Assembly: GCA_020631735.1 (NCBI GenBank)
Contig: CM036159.1
Location: 96,650,701 to 96,714,700, forward strand
DNA: 64,000 bases
Origin: Saccharum officinarum
Lineage: Eukaryota > Streptophyta > Magnoliopsida > Poales > Poaceae
Direction: 5' to 3'
Below, one piece after another: positions 10,600-22,870 of this stretch. The position numbers and the translations under genes were made by a program. Each line of letters opens with the position of its first letter. Position 1 is the first letter of the stretch. The notes beneath the pieces are model-generated. The model ran no database searches, was not told where the DNA came from, and saw only the letters and a list, made by a program, of their open reading frames with translations.

Positions 10600-11569
10600 A
10601 AGGTGGCTGGACCACCGGGTCAGTGGAAAACAGGAAGGGTGGGTCAGGTGCCGGAGGGGTGGTGGTGCTGGAAAAGGGAAAGACGGACTCATCGAATACC
10701 ACATGGCGAGATATGAGAACCCGTCGGGAGGTAAGGTCAAAGCACCGGTACCCCTTGTGATCCGGAGAGTACCCGAGGAAGACACAGAGCGTGGAGCGGG
10801 GGTCCAGCTTGTGTGAAGAAGTGGCAGCGGTGTTGGGATAACACGCACACCCAAAGACGCGGAGGTGATCGTACCTTGGCGGGGTACCGAAGAGGGCGTG
10901 GTGAGGAGTGGGAGCGGGGCAGGCCGCAGAAGGAAGGCGGTTAAGAAGGTAGGTGGAGGTGTGTAGGCCCTCAGCCCAGAAGCGAGCGGGAAGAGAGGCC
11001 TGAAACAGAAGGGTACGCACGGTGTCGTTGGTGGTGCGAATCATCCGCTCTGCCTTGCCATTTTGCGAAGAGGTGTATGGGCAAGACATGCGCAACTGAA
11101 CACCGTGAGAGAGGAAGAAAGCGCGGGAGGTGGAGTTATCAAACTCGCGACCATTGTCACACTGGACGGCCTTGATGGTGAGGCCGAACTGTGTAGACAC
11201 CCACGTGAAGAAGTGAAGGAGCGTGGTAAACGTGTCTGACTTCGCACGGAGAGGAAATGTCCACGAATAATGCGAAAAATCATCAACAACCACAAGATAG
11301 TACTTATAACCAGAAATACTCAGAACAGGAGATGTCCATAGGTCGCAATGTACAAGATCAAAAATGCGGGCCGCATGAGAAGAAGAACTAGAAAAAGGAA
11401 GACGAACATGTCGGCCCAATTGGCACGCATGACACAGTTGCTCATCATGAGCTCGAGTACATGGAAGACCAGAGCTACGACTGAGCTGTATCAGGGCATC
11501 ACGTCCAGGATGGCCGAGGCGCCGGTGCCAGGTAGTGGAGGAAGTAGAAGCGGCGAAGGCAGCTGACAA
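10600..11569 (-). pseudogene. Copia GAG-pre-integrase and integrase core
   Basis: Starts with the HHCC zinc-binding domain (WHRRLGHPG ... LCHACQLGRH), then the rve integrase core with LVHCDLWTSP, YYLVVVDDFSHYSWTFPL, AVQCDNGREFDN and QNGKAERMIRTTNDTVRTLL, which carry the D, D and E positions. The linker towards reverse transcriptase (about 10210-10600) is GC- and Pro-rich and frameshifted. Confidence 0.88.
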
Positions 11570-11713
11570 AAAGGACGGCGAAGAGGACGAAGGCGCTGCG
11601 GGAAGCGAAGGGTGTAAAGGGGCCCGGTGCTGTCACATCGGAGTAGAGGACGTCGGGAAGCCAAATCCTTTACAGTAAGACCAGAAGAGTTAAATTCCAC
11701 AGAACAAGAATTG

Positions 11714-13470
11714 TCAGCTGTAAACGACGAATAGAAAGAAGGTTATGAACCATAGAAGGAGCAACAAGAACATCAGGAAGACGAAAGGAGCCATGAGCAC
11801 AGGCGGTACCACAGACGTGACAGGAAGACAAGAACCATTGGCGACCATAATGGACGAAGGAAGAGAGGAAGAAGGAGAGTGGAGCGATGAAAGTATACCG
11901 GGGTCAGGAGTGGTGTGGTAGGTGGCACCCGAATCAGCAATCCACTCAGGTCCGACCGGAGGTGTCAGGCCCATGGTGCTGAACGAGCGGGCCAAGGCCG
12001 CCGGGTCCCATCCCGCGACCCCCGAAGAGTCCCAGAGGGTGGAGTCCACGCCGTAGCAGGGAAGGCGCCAGGTGTGGGGCCAGCAGGAGGAGTGCCGGTG
12101 AGCATGGCCACCGGGGGGCGCGAGTCGGCCCCGATGGCGTGGTAGGGCCACATGGAGATGCGCCCGGACCACGGGTGCTGGAAGGAGGGCCATGGTGCCC
12201 CCCCGGCGACCCACCATGAGCCGGAGGCTGGGTGTGGCCGCCCCGGCCACCCCGCGACCCCCTCCACGTCGACGACGACCGCCACGGCCCCCCCCCCCAC
12301 CTCCACTCGGGCCGGAGGGAGGGGGACCCAGAAGAGACGGTGGCGGTGGAGCAGTCGGGCGTGTCGAAGTAGCAGCCAGGGCCGTCGAGGGGGACGAGGA
12401 GCCCGTGGAGGTGGTGGATCCCGGCTGGAGGCCCTGAGTGAGCTCCTCCATGACGAGATCGTCACGAACCTCCAGGAAGGTGGGGAAGGGCCTCTGGCGG
12501 GTGATCCATGTCCGGAGGTGGGCGTAGCGGTCGCTGAGCCCCCGGAGGACGTTGAGGACCAAGATGTGATCCTCCACAGGCCACCCAAGGTCCCCAGGGA
12601 GTCCGCCATGCCCTTCATCCGACGGCAGAACTCACCGACGGAGAGGTCACCCTGGACGAAGGTCCTGAAACTCACGTCGAGGCGTAGAGCCCGGGCCTCC
12701 GCGTTGCCCAGGAACTGGCCCTCAAGGGCTAGCCAAGCCCGGCGCGCGTCAGGAGAGGTGCGGACGAGGTCGTGGAGGTCCAGAGAGATCGTCCCCAGGA
12801 TCCAGGAGAGGACGATGCTGTCCAGACGAAGCCACGACGAGGTCTGGACGGCGACCGAGGCGTCAACGAGGACGTGGTCGTCGAGGGCGTAGCGGTGAAG
12901 AGTGAGAAGCACCAGATCCGCCAGCGGGCGTAGGAGGGCGACTCCGGCTCAAGGACGACCGGGACGAGGAGGCGGATGTTCTGGACCCCCCGGCCTGGTA
13001 GTGAAGCTGAGCCACGAGCGGGTCGGCCGGGTCGTGCCAGAGGACGGTAGTATGTGACACGCGGCATCTCGGCGAGGCAGAGGAGGTAGCTCCGGTGTCC
13101 GGGACCACGGGAGAGGTGAGGAGATGCTCGGCCTCGGCAATCTGGCGAGCCAGGGCGTCAGCCGCGTCGCGCTCACGCTCCCAGATGGCGGCGGCCGCCC
13201 GCACACGAGCCTGCCCCTCCGCGGTGGCCGCGCGGGCAGCGACAAGGGCGGCGGCGAGGGCGGAGTCGGAACGCGGGCCCTGAAGCGTAGGTGTGCCGGC
13301 ACCAGGAGTCAGGGCCGCCCGGGAGGACGGCGGCATCGGTCCCGGCGGCGCGCAGGAGGGCGGCCAGGGCGGCTGGAAGGTGGTCAGCGCCCCCTGCCCC
13401 GGCAGCTGCATCCAGAAGTGCGGCGAGGGTGGTCTGGAGGGTGTCAGCGCCTAGCCCTACATGGACCAGA
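11714..13470 (-). pseudogene. Copia gag and aspartic protease region
   Basis: Gag is spread over at least three frames. One frame gives an N-terminal Ala-rich helix (about 12950-13411), another gives VVLEPESPSYARWR, and a third gives LLTLHRYALDDHVLVDASV and WLALEGQFLGNAEARALRLD (UBN2-type gag). After a further shift at about 12580 the frame gives EDHILVLNVLRGLSDRYAHL and, near the end, WIADSGATYHTTPDP, the protease active site (DSG). A Gly/Arg-rich linker lies between. I see no clean zinc knuckle. Confidence 0.82.
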
Positions 13471-14572
13471 GGAGATCGGACCGTCGGGGGCAGGGGATGC
13501 TGAAGGGTCGAGATGGCGGACTAGAGGGGGGGTGAATAGTCCTTTCTAAAACTTAAACGCGTTGGCTAACCAAAACAAATGCGAAATTAAACTTATCGGT
13601 CTAGCCAAGACTACACCCCTCTATCTAAGTTCTCTAGCACCTTGCAAAGATCCTAATTAAGCAACTAAGGTGCTAAGCTTACCAAGAGCTCACCTACTCA
13701 ATTCTAGAGCAAGGTCACACAAACCTATGCACTAGTACTTTGCCAACCAAGGGAGCTCCTACACAACTAGTGAAGCAAAAGCACAAAGCTCCTAAGCTCA
13801 CTAGCAAAGCTCAATAACAAGGCAACTAATGCCAAATTAGAGAGCGCAAGTCACTTAGCTACACAAACTAAGCAATGTGACTAACAAGGTTACATAAACC
13901 AAATTAGTCACGCAAGGGGAAGCTTCTAGCTACACAAGCAAGAAGACAACTAGCAAGCTACACAAGCAAACTAGTTAAGAGAGCAACTACACAAGCACAA
14001 GTATATGTGAAAGTAAATACAAGCTTGTGTTGTACGAAAGCAAACCACCGAGAAGAGTAGACAAAGTTGACACGGTGATTTTCTCCCGAGGTTCACTTGG
14101 TTGCCACCAAGCTACGTCCCCGTTGTGTCGACCAACACTTCGTGGTTCGGCGGCTAATCGGTCACACACCGAGCCTCTCAAAAGGCACCGCAAGAACCTA
14201 CCATAAAGTGTGGTAGCTCAATGACACGCTCAACTAGAGTTGCTCTTCGCGATCCCCGCGGGGTGAGCACAATCCCCCTCACAAAGCTTCTCCGGAGCCT
14301 CGCACAATCTTCTTGCGAGCTTCGACGGAGCCACAAGCCACCAAGCCGTCTAGGAGGTGGCAACCTCCAAGAGTAACAAGCACCACTGGCTTGCAACACG
14401 ATCACCTAGTGCCACACGATGCAATCTCTCAAAGCAACGCACTAGAATCGCTCTCTCACTCGATCCGATGAACACTATCAAGCATGAGTGAGTTAGATGG
14501 CTCCCAAGCACTACCACACAAGTCACCAAGGCTAAAGTGTGCTTAGCTACCGGCCACAGCCGGCCAAGGCAT

Positions 14573-14582
14573 CTATTTATAA
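14573..14582 (-). promoter_or_regulatory. LTR TATA box
   Basis: TTATAAATAG on the minus strand, immediately downstream of the CpG-rich array in element orientation. It is the likely core promoter marking the U3/R boundary region. Confidence 0.65.
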
Positions 14583-14632
14583 CCCCACGGTCAAATAGAG
14601 CCGTTACCCCTTCACTGGGCAAAACTCGGGAC

Positions 14633-15130
14633 GACCGGACGCGCCGGTCGTAACTGACCGGACGCGCTTCACCGCGTCCGGTCGCCCTGCGACGTCCACG
14701 TGTCCCTCGAATTCAAATGCGACCGTTAGATCCTCCAACGGTCACTGACCCCAACGGTCAAAACAACGACCGGACGCGCCCCAGGCAACGACCGGACGCG
14801 CCTGTCGAACGACCGGACGCGCCGATCGCACTGACCCACGCGCCCGCGACGCAACGACCGGACGCGCTCCTTGCGATGACCGGACGCGACAGTGTCCGCG
14901 TCCGGTGTGAGTCCAGTAAGCTCCTTCAACGATCGGACGCGTCCGATCGTGTGTGACCGGACGCGCCCAGCGTCCGATCCTCCGTGCGAACCGCAATTCT
15001 TTTCTGGGCACATGACCGGACGCGCCGGTCCCGCGAGTGACCGGACGCGCCGGTTGCAAACCCTAGCACCCGAACGCCTGACAGCTGACCGGACGCGTCC
15101 GGTCATTCCATGACCGCGTCCGGTGCAGCG
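14633..15130 (-). repeat. CpG-rich GACCGGACGCG array in LTR U3
   Basis: I count eleven exact ACCGGACGCG words plus inverted GCGTCCGGT words and GATCGGACGCG variants, spaced irregularly at about 20-60 bp. Every unit carries several CpG sites. The array lies just upstream of the TATA box in element orientation. Confidence 0.85.
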
Positions 15131-15949
15131 TCCGGTCACCTCTGTGACCTCCGTTCGCCTCCGTTTCTTTTCCGACTTCCGGCGTAGTGGAAAATAGGCA
15201 TTTCAACTTCTCAAAAACGCCTGAATCCCGCGCTCGCAAGCTCGGCGGGAGGGAGAGAGGAACCCAAACCCTCTCTACCGCTCAAACTCCACGCCTTCGC
15301 AAATGTGCCAACACCAACAAGTGATCACCACCTTGTGCACGTGTGTTAGCATTTTCATAATCATTTTATCGAAGGAGTTAACCACTCAACTTGCCTCGCC
15401 ACTCGATCCTAACACGTATGCAAAGTTAGATCGCTCAAGTGGCACTAGATGACCGATATGCAAACAAGTTTGCCCCTCTTGATAGTACGGCCATCTATCC
15501 TAAATCCGGTCATAAACTTCTCTACACACCTATGACCGGTGAAATGGAAATGCCCTAGGTTATACCTTTGCCTTGCGCATTCCACTCCATCTCCTCCGAT
15601 GATGCAACACATGCACCAACCAATCACCAAATGATATGATCCACTTCATATCATCACGTGACCGTATTGGTTCATCGATCTTGACCTCACTTGCTCTTCA
15701 CCGTTGCCTCGGTCCTTCGGCGCCAAGCCATCACACAACTTGCCCTTCACCCTAGCAACCGGTCCATCAAGCCAAGCCTCATCTTGATCTTCTCCACCTT
15801 GGTCACATGACTCCATGTCATGTCTCATATGCAATGAGCTCCTTCATGACACCATCACATGTGGACTAATCTCCTGTGTATCTCACATAACCACATATTA
15901 GTCCACCTAAGTTGTCACTCAATTACCAAAACCAAACAAGGACCTTTCA

Positions 15950-15966
15950 ATCTCCCCCTTTTTGGT
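15950..15966 (-). other. Polypurine tract of the gag-only element
   Basis: Minus strand reads AAAAAGGGGGAGAT directly before the 3' LTR start (TGAAAGGTCC), the expected plus-strand primer of an LTR retrotransposon. Confidence 0.8.
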
Positions 15967-18900
15967 AATTGATGACAACTCTACAAAGATATGGAAATTA
16001 TGCTTTTTCAAGCTAGCACTTCACACAAGTGTAAATTGCTAACTTGTTTTGGATTTAATGTTACTTATCCAACTTTTAAGCTCTATGTCAAGATTTGGAT
16101 AAGCACCATAAAATCCGACTTGGTAGTGATAACTCCCCCTACATATGTGCTCAAATGGTTTGGTTTCAAGCTTGCACATATGCATAAATATGAAATTTGT
16201 GGGAGGGTTAGCACTACTAAGTGATGCTAAGGTGTATAGAATAAACCTTTGTAGCTTGATACCAATTAGTAGCTTGATACCATTTGAAAATCACAAGTTT
16301 GCCATCATCCTTAGCATCATGAGTAGCTAGACATCAAAAACACTAGAAACCCCGTGAGATCAACATTATAAGCAAGGTTCTAGTTTTTGCATGATAATCA
16401 TAAGTCTAGCTAACATCCTATGCATGCTAGTTATCAAATCATCATTCAAGTTCTATAACTAGCATACACCACACAAGCATGCATATTGAATTTAAGAACT
16501 TTATGCAATGCAAGCAAGCACATGAATTATGCACATATCAAATGTAATCAATCAAAGTTCATGAGCTTGCTCCCCCTACTTGTGTGCTTTCTTTGTCCAA
16601 GAATGTTTGATCCCCTTACATTCTTCAATGTTACTCCCTCTTTGTCCATGTCCATGTCCAATCTTTCCAATCTCTCCCCAAAGCTCAAAAAGCTTTCATA
16701 TCTTTGTCCAACTTCTCCCCTTTGTCATCAATTTCCATAAAAGGTGTTCTTCTCAATTGATACAAAGGCTTGTATTGGGGTAGATGGTTGAGACTTGAAT
16801 ATTGCATTTTTGATGGACATTACCACATATGTTGGAATGACAAACTTTATGGTTGCTCTTGAGATTCCACATAGGATCTTTGACCTTGATACCAATCGGT
16901 GGGGCTCCTCCCCCTATGTCATAGCATGTGTCATTCACTTGAGATACCACTTGAAGATGAGGGTAGCATTTCTTGATTTGATCACTTAAAGTTGAGGATC
17001 ACTTGTGAAACCATCGTCTTGCATGAATGATACCACGTGAAGATACCATGAGTAGAAATGTGATACCATTTGAAAGAATTTTCTAGTATGGATTCACTTT
17101 GAAGGATTTGGCAATAATATTCACTTCTTGAACATTTTCTATCTTCATGAGTACCACTTGTAAGATATCACTTGTAGATCATGATCTAGACACCACTAGT
17201 GAATACCACTTGGAAGATCAATTTGAGTCTAGATACCACTTGAAACAAACTAGATATCTATTTTCATTGTTGTCTTGTGCTTGTACTCTTATCATTGTCA
17301 TGAGCTTCTTGTATGACTTGAACTATGTTGATTTGCCTAAGATTCCAAGTCCGGTTTGATCCAATGACAAGCTTCTTCACACCTCATGCTAAGGGTTATC
17401 TTGCCAATGTTGTACTTGTCACTTGTTAGCAATCCAAACTAGATCAAGTACTTGGGTTCACTAGCTCATGAACAAATTCATACTCATACCACTAGATCAT
17501 TTAACAATTCAAGCAATAGTGGTAGGCTATGAATTAAACTTTTCATTTGTTATGCATGATCCTAATAAGCATGTACTATATGCACTAACCGCATACTAGT
17601 AAGGGATGAAATGATCATGCACATTACAATGATACCTTTGCTATGTTGGAGTAGAGGATAGTCACATAGATTCTAATTCATTACTCCAATAGCAATGTGA
17701 AGTCCAATTTATAAGCTTGGTGAAGACCAATCATCATAGATAAATCCATTCTTCACCCATATGAAATGAAAACCACTTATGATCAAGTGCACTATCTCTT
17801 GAGTTGTGGTTGGCTTGCTTCATCTTTTTGATCAATGCTTGCATGAGAGAACTACTTAGAATACCACTTGAAATATATGACTAGCTCTCTTTTGGGTGTT
17901 GCTTGCTTTTCTTGATCAACCCTTTTGATTGCTTCAACTAAGCATCACAAGTTCCTCGGATCACCACTTCCATGTTAGCCTTCCAAGTCCCAAACTTGGT
18001 TTCACCTACACACGGCGGCAAGCCCCTCACTAGGGAGAAGTGACCTTTCTCCAAAGAACCACTCTTGATACTCACTTGAAATGATATAGTTTGATTGATC
18101 CAAATGATGAACTCAATCTTGATGAATAATCCTTGAATCTACATTTGAGTCCAACTCTTTCTACTTGTTTAAGTCCTTTTCTTTCTACCAAATGATCTCT
18201 AATCATCACTAGAACTTAAACTTCATCTTCATCTTAAGTTTGATCTTGATCTTCAAATTGAGTACCAAATAAGTACATTCCACAATCAAATGTTCTTGTA
18301 CTCATTGCTCTTCATGCTTCTAGATCAATCCAAAACCAAACTTAGGTACCTCAACCACTTGTAAACATGTTTCCAACTTGAGGACCTTTCAATTAAAGTG
18401 ACTCTAGATTAATCCAATGATTGTCACTTTTCTGGCAGATTCTGTACCCTTCAAAGAATAATTCATATCTCCCAATGTACAGATCCAAATGCCATAAAAT
18501 TTGGTGGAGATGTGATTCACTAAGTCATATAGCAACTGTAAAAATTTGAGATTCATTTGACATCTAGATTGCTACCAGATTTCAAATCTTCCACCACTGC
18601 TACATGCTGAAAACTGCTGCACTATAGCTGACAAGATGCACTCCAAAACCGAAGCATCTCTTATCCAATTCTCATGAAATTTCTACAGCATCTTCTTTCA
18701 TAAGTGTAGAGCATGTATACCAAATTTCAAGCCAATCCAAATAGATTTGATCACTCAAACATGGCTAAGATCACTGCTAGCTCAGATTTTTAATGTAGGA
18801 CAGATTTCAATACATGAGCTATTCTTCATCAAATATGAATCAAACTTGAAACTAACTTGTTTGAATACTTTCACAAGACATATATCCATCCAATCCACTT

Positions 18901-19378
18901 ACTAAATGTCATCTCATGAATTTATCCAACACAAATCAATCCAAACTTGATTACTAAGCATTTAATCCATTCAATCATCTCATAGCAAGCAACATTGCAT
19001 ATATATCCAATTCAATCAACTCATATGCACCCAAGTGAAATGATCAACAAGAGATATACCTTGGTTAGCTCATGATCATCCAATAGCAAGCTTTCAACTT
19101 GAATATTTGCAAGCCATCAAATATATCCAATAAATCACCACAATCTTTAACATTGCACTTGTATGTTGTAGCACTTGGACTTCACTTATTTTGACTTGGC
19201 ATTGGGATTGGATATGCATTGAGCTTCATAACTTGACTCAATATATGATGAACAAAATGAAACCAATTGAATCAAGCCTCCAATGCCGATGGTACCTACA
19301 AACAATCATCCACTTTTTGATGGTACCCAAATAAGTTTGGGTCCTCTCAAGTTAGGTGCAACATACTTAGGCATAGCC
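15967..19378. other. Non-coding internal region of the gag-only element
   Basis: About 3.4 kb with no polymerase, protease or integrase motif in any frame. The plus strand carries scattered ATACCACTTG/GATACCATTTG words (for example near 16943, 17030, 17065, 17153, 17200, 17229 and 17862) and repeated CTTGAT-rich phrases. It replaces pol and may hold packaging or size-filling sequence; no gene is supported. Confidence 0.6.
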
Positions 19379-21158
19379 TTAGTATGAGTAGCGGGATGTT
19401 TTGCAATTGCAACCAATAGAGGTACCATTGCCATCCTTTCTAAGCATATTAGTATCATCAATTGAACTAGGCTTAGAATTTTTACCTAGGGGACATGAAT
19501 GAGCCATGTGTCCCCTTTTCCGGCATGAGTAGCAACTTCTCTTAGATTGAGCCTTTTCTTCCTTGCTCATATGTTGCTTCTCATTGCCTTGCCTCTCACG
19601 AGTTGCTTGAGCCTTCTTCTCAAGCTTGGTAGGACACCCCGAGGCAAAGTGTCCCATATCTCCACATTTGAAGCACTTGATGTGAGCATGTACTTTCTTC
19701 TCATTTGATTCTTGCTCATCATCTTGACATCTTGAATTTGCATTGGATGTCTTGCTCTTCCACCCCTTCTTGTTTTCTTCTTCTTTATCATCAAGTCACT
19801 AACATCTTCATGATTGATCTTGACTTTAGCTTGGGGCTTTGCTTTTGGCTCAACTTGAGACTTCTTGGTAGGGCAACACTTGGCAATATGTCCCACTTCA
19901 TGGCATTGGTAGCACATGAGTTGGGATAGCTTCTTTGCATCTTGCTTCTTCATAATCTTGCCCTTGCTCTTGTTGTAGCCAATACCACTCTTATCACCAT
20001 ATCTTCTTTGATTGGTCATGATATGCTCAATGGCGATTTTAGAGTTGTAGCACCTCTCCAACTTGTTGCTCAAATTCTTCACTTCACTTTTGAGCTCATT
20101 GTTCTCCTTCAAAAGGTTAGTCTCACAAGACATAGAAGTAGAACAAGCATCTAATTGTGAAGAACATGGCATATATAATAAATCATCACAAGAGGTGGAT
20201 ACATGCTTCTTGCCTACATCACAAGGGTTAGTAATATGTGATTGATCATTTGACCCAAATGATGAGCTCTCACTAGATTTGGTTTCTTCATTAGAAAGCT
20301 TCTTAGTGAGTAAAGCATGTTCTTGTACCAAGTTATCATGAGCAACACTAAGTTCCTCATGAGCCAATTTTAGCTCCTCATGTGAACAAGTAGTAACATA
20401 AAGTAGATGCTTTTGTTGTTCACATGTGGTTTTTAGAAAAGAGTTTTCATTTTCCAATTTACTTACTTTTTCCATTTCTCTTTTAAGGCTCTTGAGAGTT
20501 TATAAAGAAGCTCAAAATTTGGATCATCACAATTAACAACAAAACCACCAACATGTATCTTAGTGTTACCATGTGATGATGTTGAAGAGCTTGTTGAAGC
20601 ATCACTCTCATAGCCATCATCTTCACCATCAAGTGTGCATGAAGTAGAATCATTGCTTGCATCACTTGTGGCATTATCATCATTCTTGTCAAGTGATCTT
20701 GTGGCATGATCATCATCATCATCACTTGACATTGAGGTGGAGCAATCCTCCACAACCACCTTGTTGTGGTCATGCTCAACATCCTCATGTACCTCCATCA
20801 CTATGTGATCATCCTTCTTGAATTTTCCATCATCCCAAATTGAGGAGCCACAATAGTGATGCTTGAGCGCCGTCCACATGCTATGTGCACTTGAGAGACC
20901 CCTCACCTTGTCAAAAATCTCATCATTCAAAGCTTTGATTAGATAAAACTTAGCTTGTGCATCAAGTGTTCGGCAATCCTTTTGAGCTTGGGTACGGTTA
21001 CCACACCCATCCAAGTCATGAGAAAAGCCAACAACTATGATCCACCAAAACTTAGGGCCAAGAGCACGAAAATGATCAAGCATGTGATTTTTCCACCGTG
21101 CATAGTGAGTGCCATCAAAAATGTGTTCCACACAATCATCTAGCCCATAAGCCGCCAT
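19379..21158 (-). pseudogene. Gag with three CCHC zinc knuckles, two frameshifts
   Basis: The N-terminal part (21158-20463) starts MAAYGLDDCVEHIFDGTHYA and has an acidic Asp/Ser-rich middle. A shift in an A-run near 20465 leads into a coiled-coil segment (KLENENSFLK, HEELKLAHEEL) and the first knuckle CYQCHEVGHIAKCC. A second shift near 19780-19800 leads to knuckles CFKCGDMGHFASGC and CYSCRKRGHMAHSC, ending at 19379. The zinc knuckles follow C-x2-C-x4-H-x4-C. Gag of this type packages element RNA; this copy could be mobilised only by proteins from a relative. Both shifts lie in A-rich runs, so sequencing error is possible. Confidence 0.82.
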
Positions 21159-21194
21159 CCTCTCGGGTCGGTGAAGACCACAAATGAGAGACCC

Positions 21195-21207
21195 GGCTCC
21201 GATACCA
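21195..21207 (-). other. Primer binding site of the gag-only element
   Basis: Minus strand TGGTATCGGAGCC, two bases after the LTR end, resembles the complement of initiator-methionine tRNA (TGGTATCAGAGC) with one difference. Confidence 0.8.
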
Positions 21208-22279
21208 ATTGAAGGGTCGAGATGGCGGACTAGAGGGGGGTGAATAGTCCTTTCTAAAACTTAAACGCGTTGGCTAACCAAAACAAATGCGGAATTAAAC
21301 TTATCGGTCTAGCCAAGACTACACCCCTCTATCTAAGTTCTCTAGCACCTTGCAAAGATCCTAATTAAGCAACTAAGGTGCTAAGCTTACCAAGAGCTCA
21401 CCTACTCAATTCTAGAGCAAGGTCACACAAACCTATGCACTAGTACTTTGTAACCGAGGGAGCTCCTACACAACTAGTGAAGCAAAAGCACAAAGCTCCT
21501 AAGCTCACTAGCAAAGCTCAATAACAAGGCAACTAATGCCAAATTAGAGAGCGCAAGTCACTTAGCTACACAAACTAAGCAATGTGACTAACAAGGTTAC
21601 ACAAACCAAATTAGTCACGCAAGGGGAAGCTTCTAGCTACACAAGCAAGAAGACAACTAGCAAGCTACACAAGCAAACTAGTTAAGAGAGCAACTACACA
21701 AGCACAAGTATATATGAAAGTAAATACAAGCTTGTGTTGCACGAAAGCAAACCACCGAGAAGAGTAGACAATGTTGACACGGTGATTTTCTCCCGAGGTT
21801 CACTTGGTTGCCACCAAGCTACGTCCCCGTTGTGTCGACCAACACTTCGTGGTTCGGCGGCTAATCGGTCACACACCGAGCCTCTCAAAAGGCACCGCAA
21901 GAACCCACCATAAAGTGTGGTAGCTCAATGACACGCTCAACTAGAGTTGCTCTTCGCGATCCCCGCGGGGTGAGCACAATCCCCCTCACAAAGCTTCTCC
22001 GGAGCCTCGCACAATCTTCTTGCGAGCTTCGACGGAGCCACAAGCCACCAAGCCGTCTAGGAGGTGGCAACCTCCAAGAGTAACAAGCACCACCGGCTTG
22101 CAACACGATCACCTAGTGCCACACGATGCAATCTCTCAAAGCAACGCACTAGAATCGCTCTCTCACTCGATCCGATGAACACTATCAAGCATGAGTGAGT
22201 TAGAGGGCTCCCAAGCACTACCACACAAGTCACAAAGACTATAGTGTGCTCAGCTTCTGGCCACAGCCGGCCAAGGCAT

Positions 22280-22289
22280 CTATTTATAA
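22280..22289 (-). promoter_or_regulatory. LTR TATA box
   Basis: TTATAAATAG on the minus strand in the 5' LTR, at the same relative place as in the 3' LTR. This copy would drive element transcription. Confidence 0.65.
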
Positions 22290-22334
22290 CCCCACGGTCA
22301 AATAGAGCCGTTACCCCTTCACTGGGCAAAACTC

Positions 22335-22870
22335 GGGACGACCGGACGCGCCGGTCGTAACTGACCGGACGCGCTCAACCGCGTCCGGTCGCCCTGCGAC
22401 GTCCACGTGTCCCTCAAATTTCAAATGCGACCGTTAGATCCTCCAACGGTCACTGACCCCAACGGTCAAAACAATGACCGGACGCGCCCCAGGCAACGAC
22501 CGGACGCGCCCGTCAAACGACCGGACGCGCCGCTATGAACGACCGGACGCGCCGATCGCACTGACCCACGCGCCTGCGACGCAACGACCGGACGCGCTCC
22601 TTGCGATGACCGGACGCGACAGTGCCCGCGTCCGGTTAGAGTCCAGTAAGCTCCTTCAACGATCGGACGCGTCCGATCATGTGTGACCGGACGCGCCCCG
22701 CGTCCGATCGTCCTTGCGAACCGCAGTTCTTCTCTGGGCGCATGACCGGACGCGCCGGTCCCGCGAGTGACCGGACGCGCCGGTTGCAAACCCTAGCACC
22801 CGCGCGCCTGACAGCTGACCGGACGCGTCCGGTCATTCCATGACCGTGTCCGGTGCAGCGTCCGGTCACT
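22335..22870 (-). repeat. CpG-rich GACCGGACGCG array in LTR U3
   Basis: Same array as in the other LTR. The CGACCGGACGCGCC unit near 22508-22560 is present one more time, showing unit-number change after insertion. Confidence 0.85.

Larger units (their letters stand above)
8418..13500 (-). mobile_element. Ty1/copia retrotransposon, 5' end lost, multiple frameshifts
   Basis: In minus-strand order the element shows gag, protease, GAG-pre-integrase zinc finger, integrase core, reverse transcriptase (copia order) and RNase H, then a G-run polypurine tract at about 8530-8536 and a 3' LTR. The 5' LTR and primer site are missing because the sequence switches at 13500/13501 into another retrotransposon. 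Coding is broken by several frameshifts, so it is not autonomous. The GC-rich coding contrasts with the AT-rich surroundings. Confidence 0.9.
13501..15949 (-). repeat. 3' LTR of the gag-only element
   Basis: Plus-strand ends are TGAAGGGTCG and GGACCTTTCA. It is preceded on the element strand by the polypurine tract. It contains a CpG-rich array (14633-15130) and a TATA box (14573-14582). It matches 21210-23683 almost throughout, with small indels in the array. Confidence 0.93.

Noticed and set aside
10206..10816. Overlapping Arg/Gly-rich open frames
   Set aside because: They fall in the GC-rich integrase-RT linker of the copia element and show no domain; they are composition shadows.
13987..14622. 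Three short minus-strand frames repeated in two LTRs (about 68, 75 and 90 codons)
   Set aside because: They recur at 21694-22329 only because the LTRs are duplicates. They lie in the transcribed leader part of the LTR and show no family signature; a small LTR peptide cannot be excluded but is not supported.
14717..15113. Long open frames with repeated RPDAP/DRTRP-like peptides in the LTR
   Set aside because: They are translations of the GACCGGACGCG DNA array in several frames and both strands; the DNA repeat explains them and no start or domain supports a protein.
14633..15130. CRISPR-like array (regularly repeated short units)
   Set aside because: The units are very short, irregularly spaced, present in both orientations and confined to LTRs of a plant retrotransposon; there are no spacers of uniform length and no cas genes.
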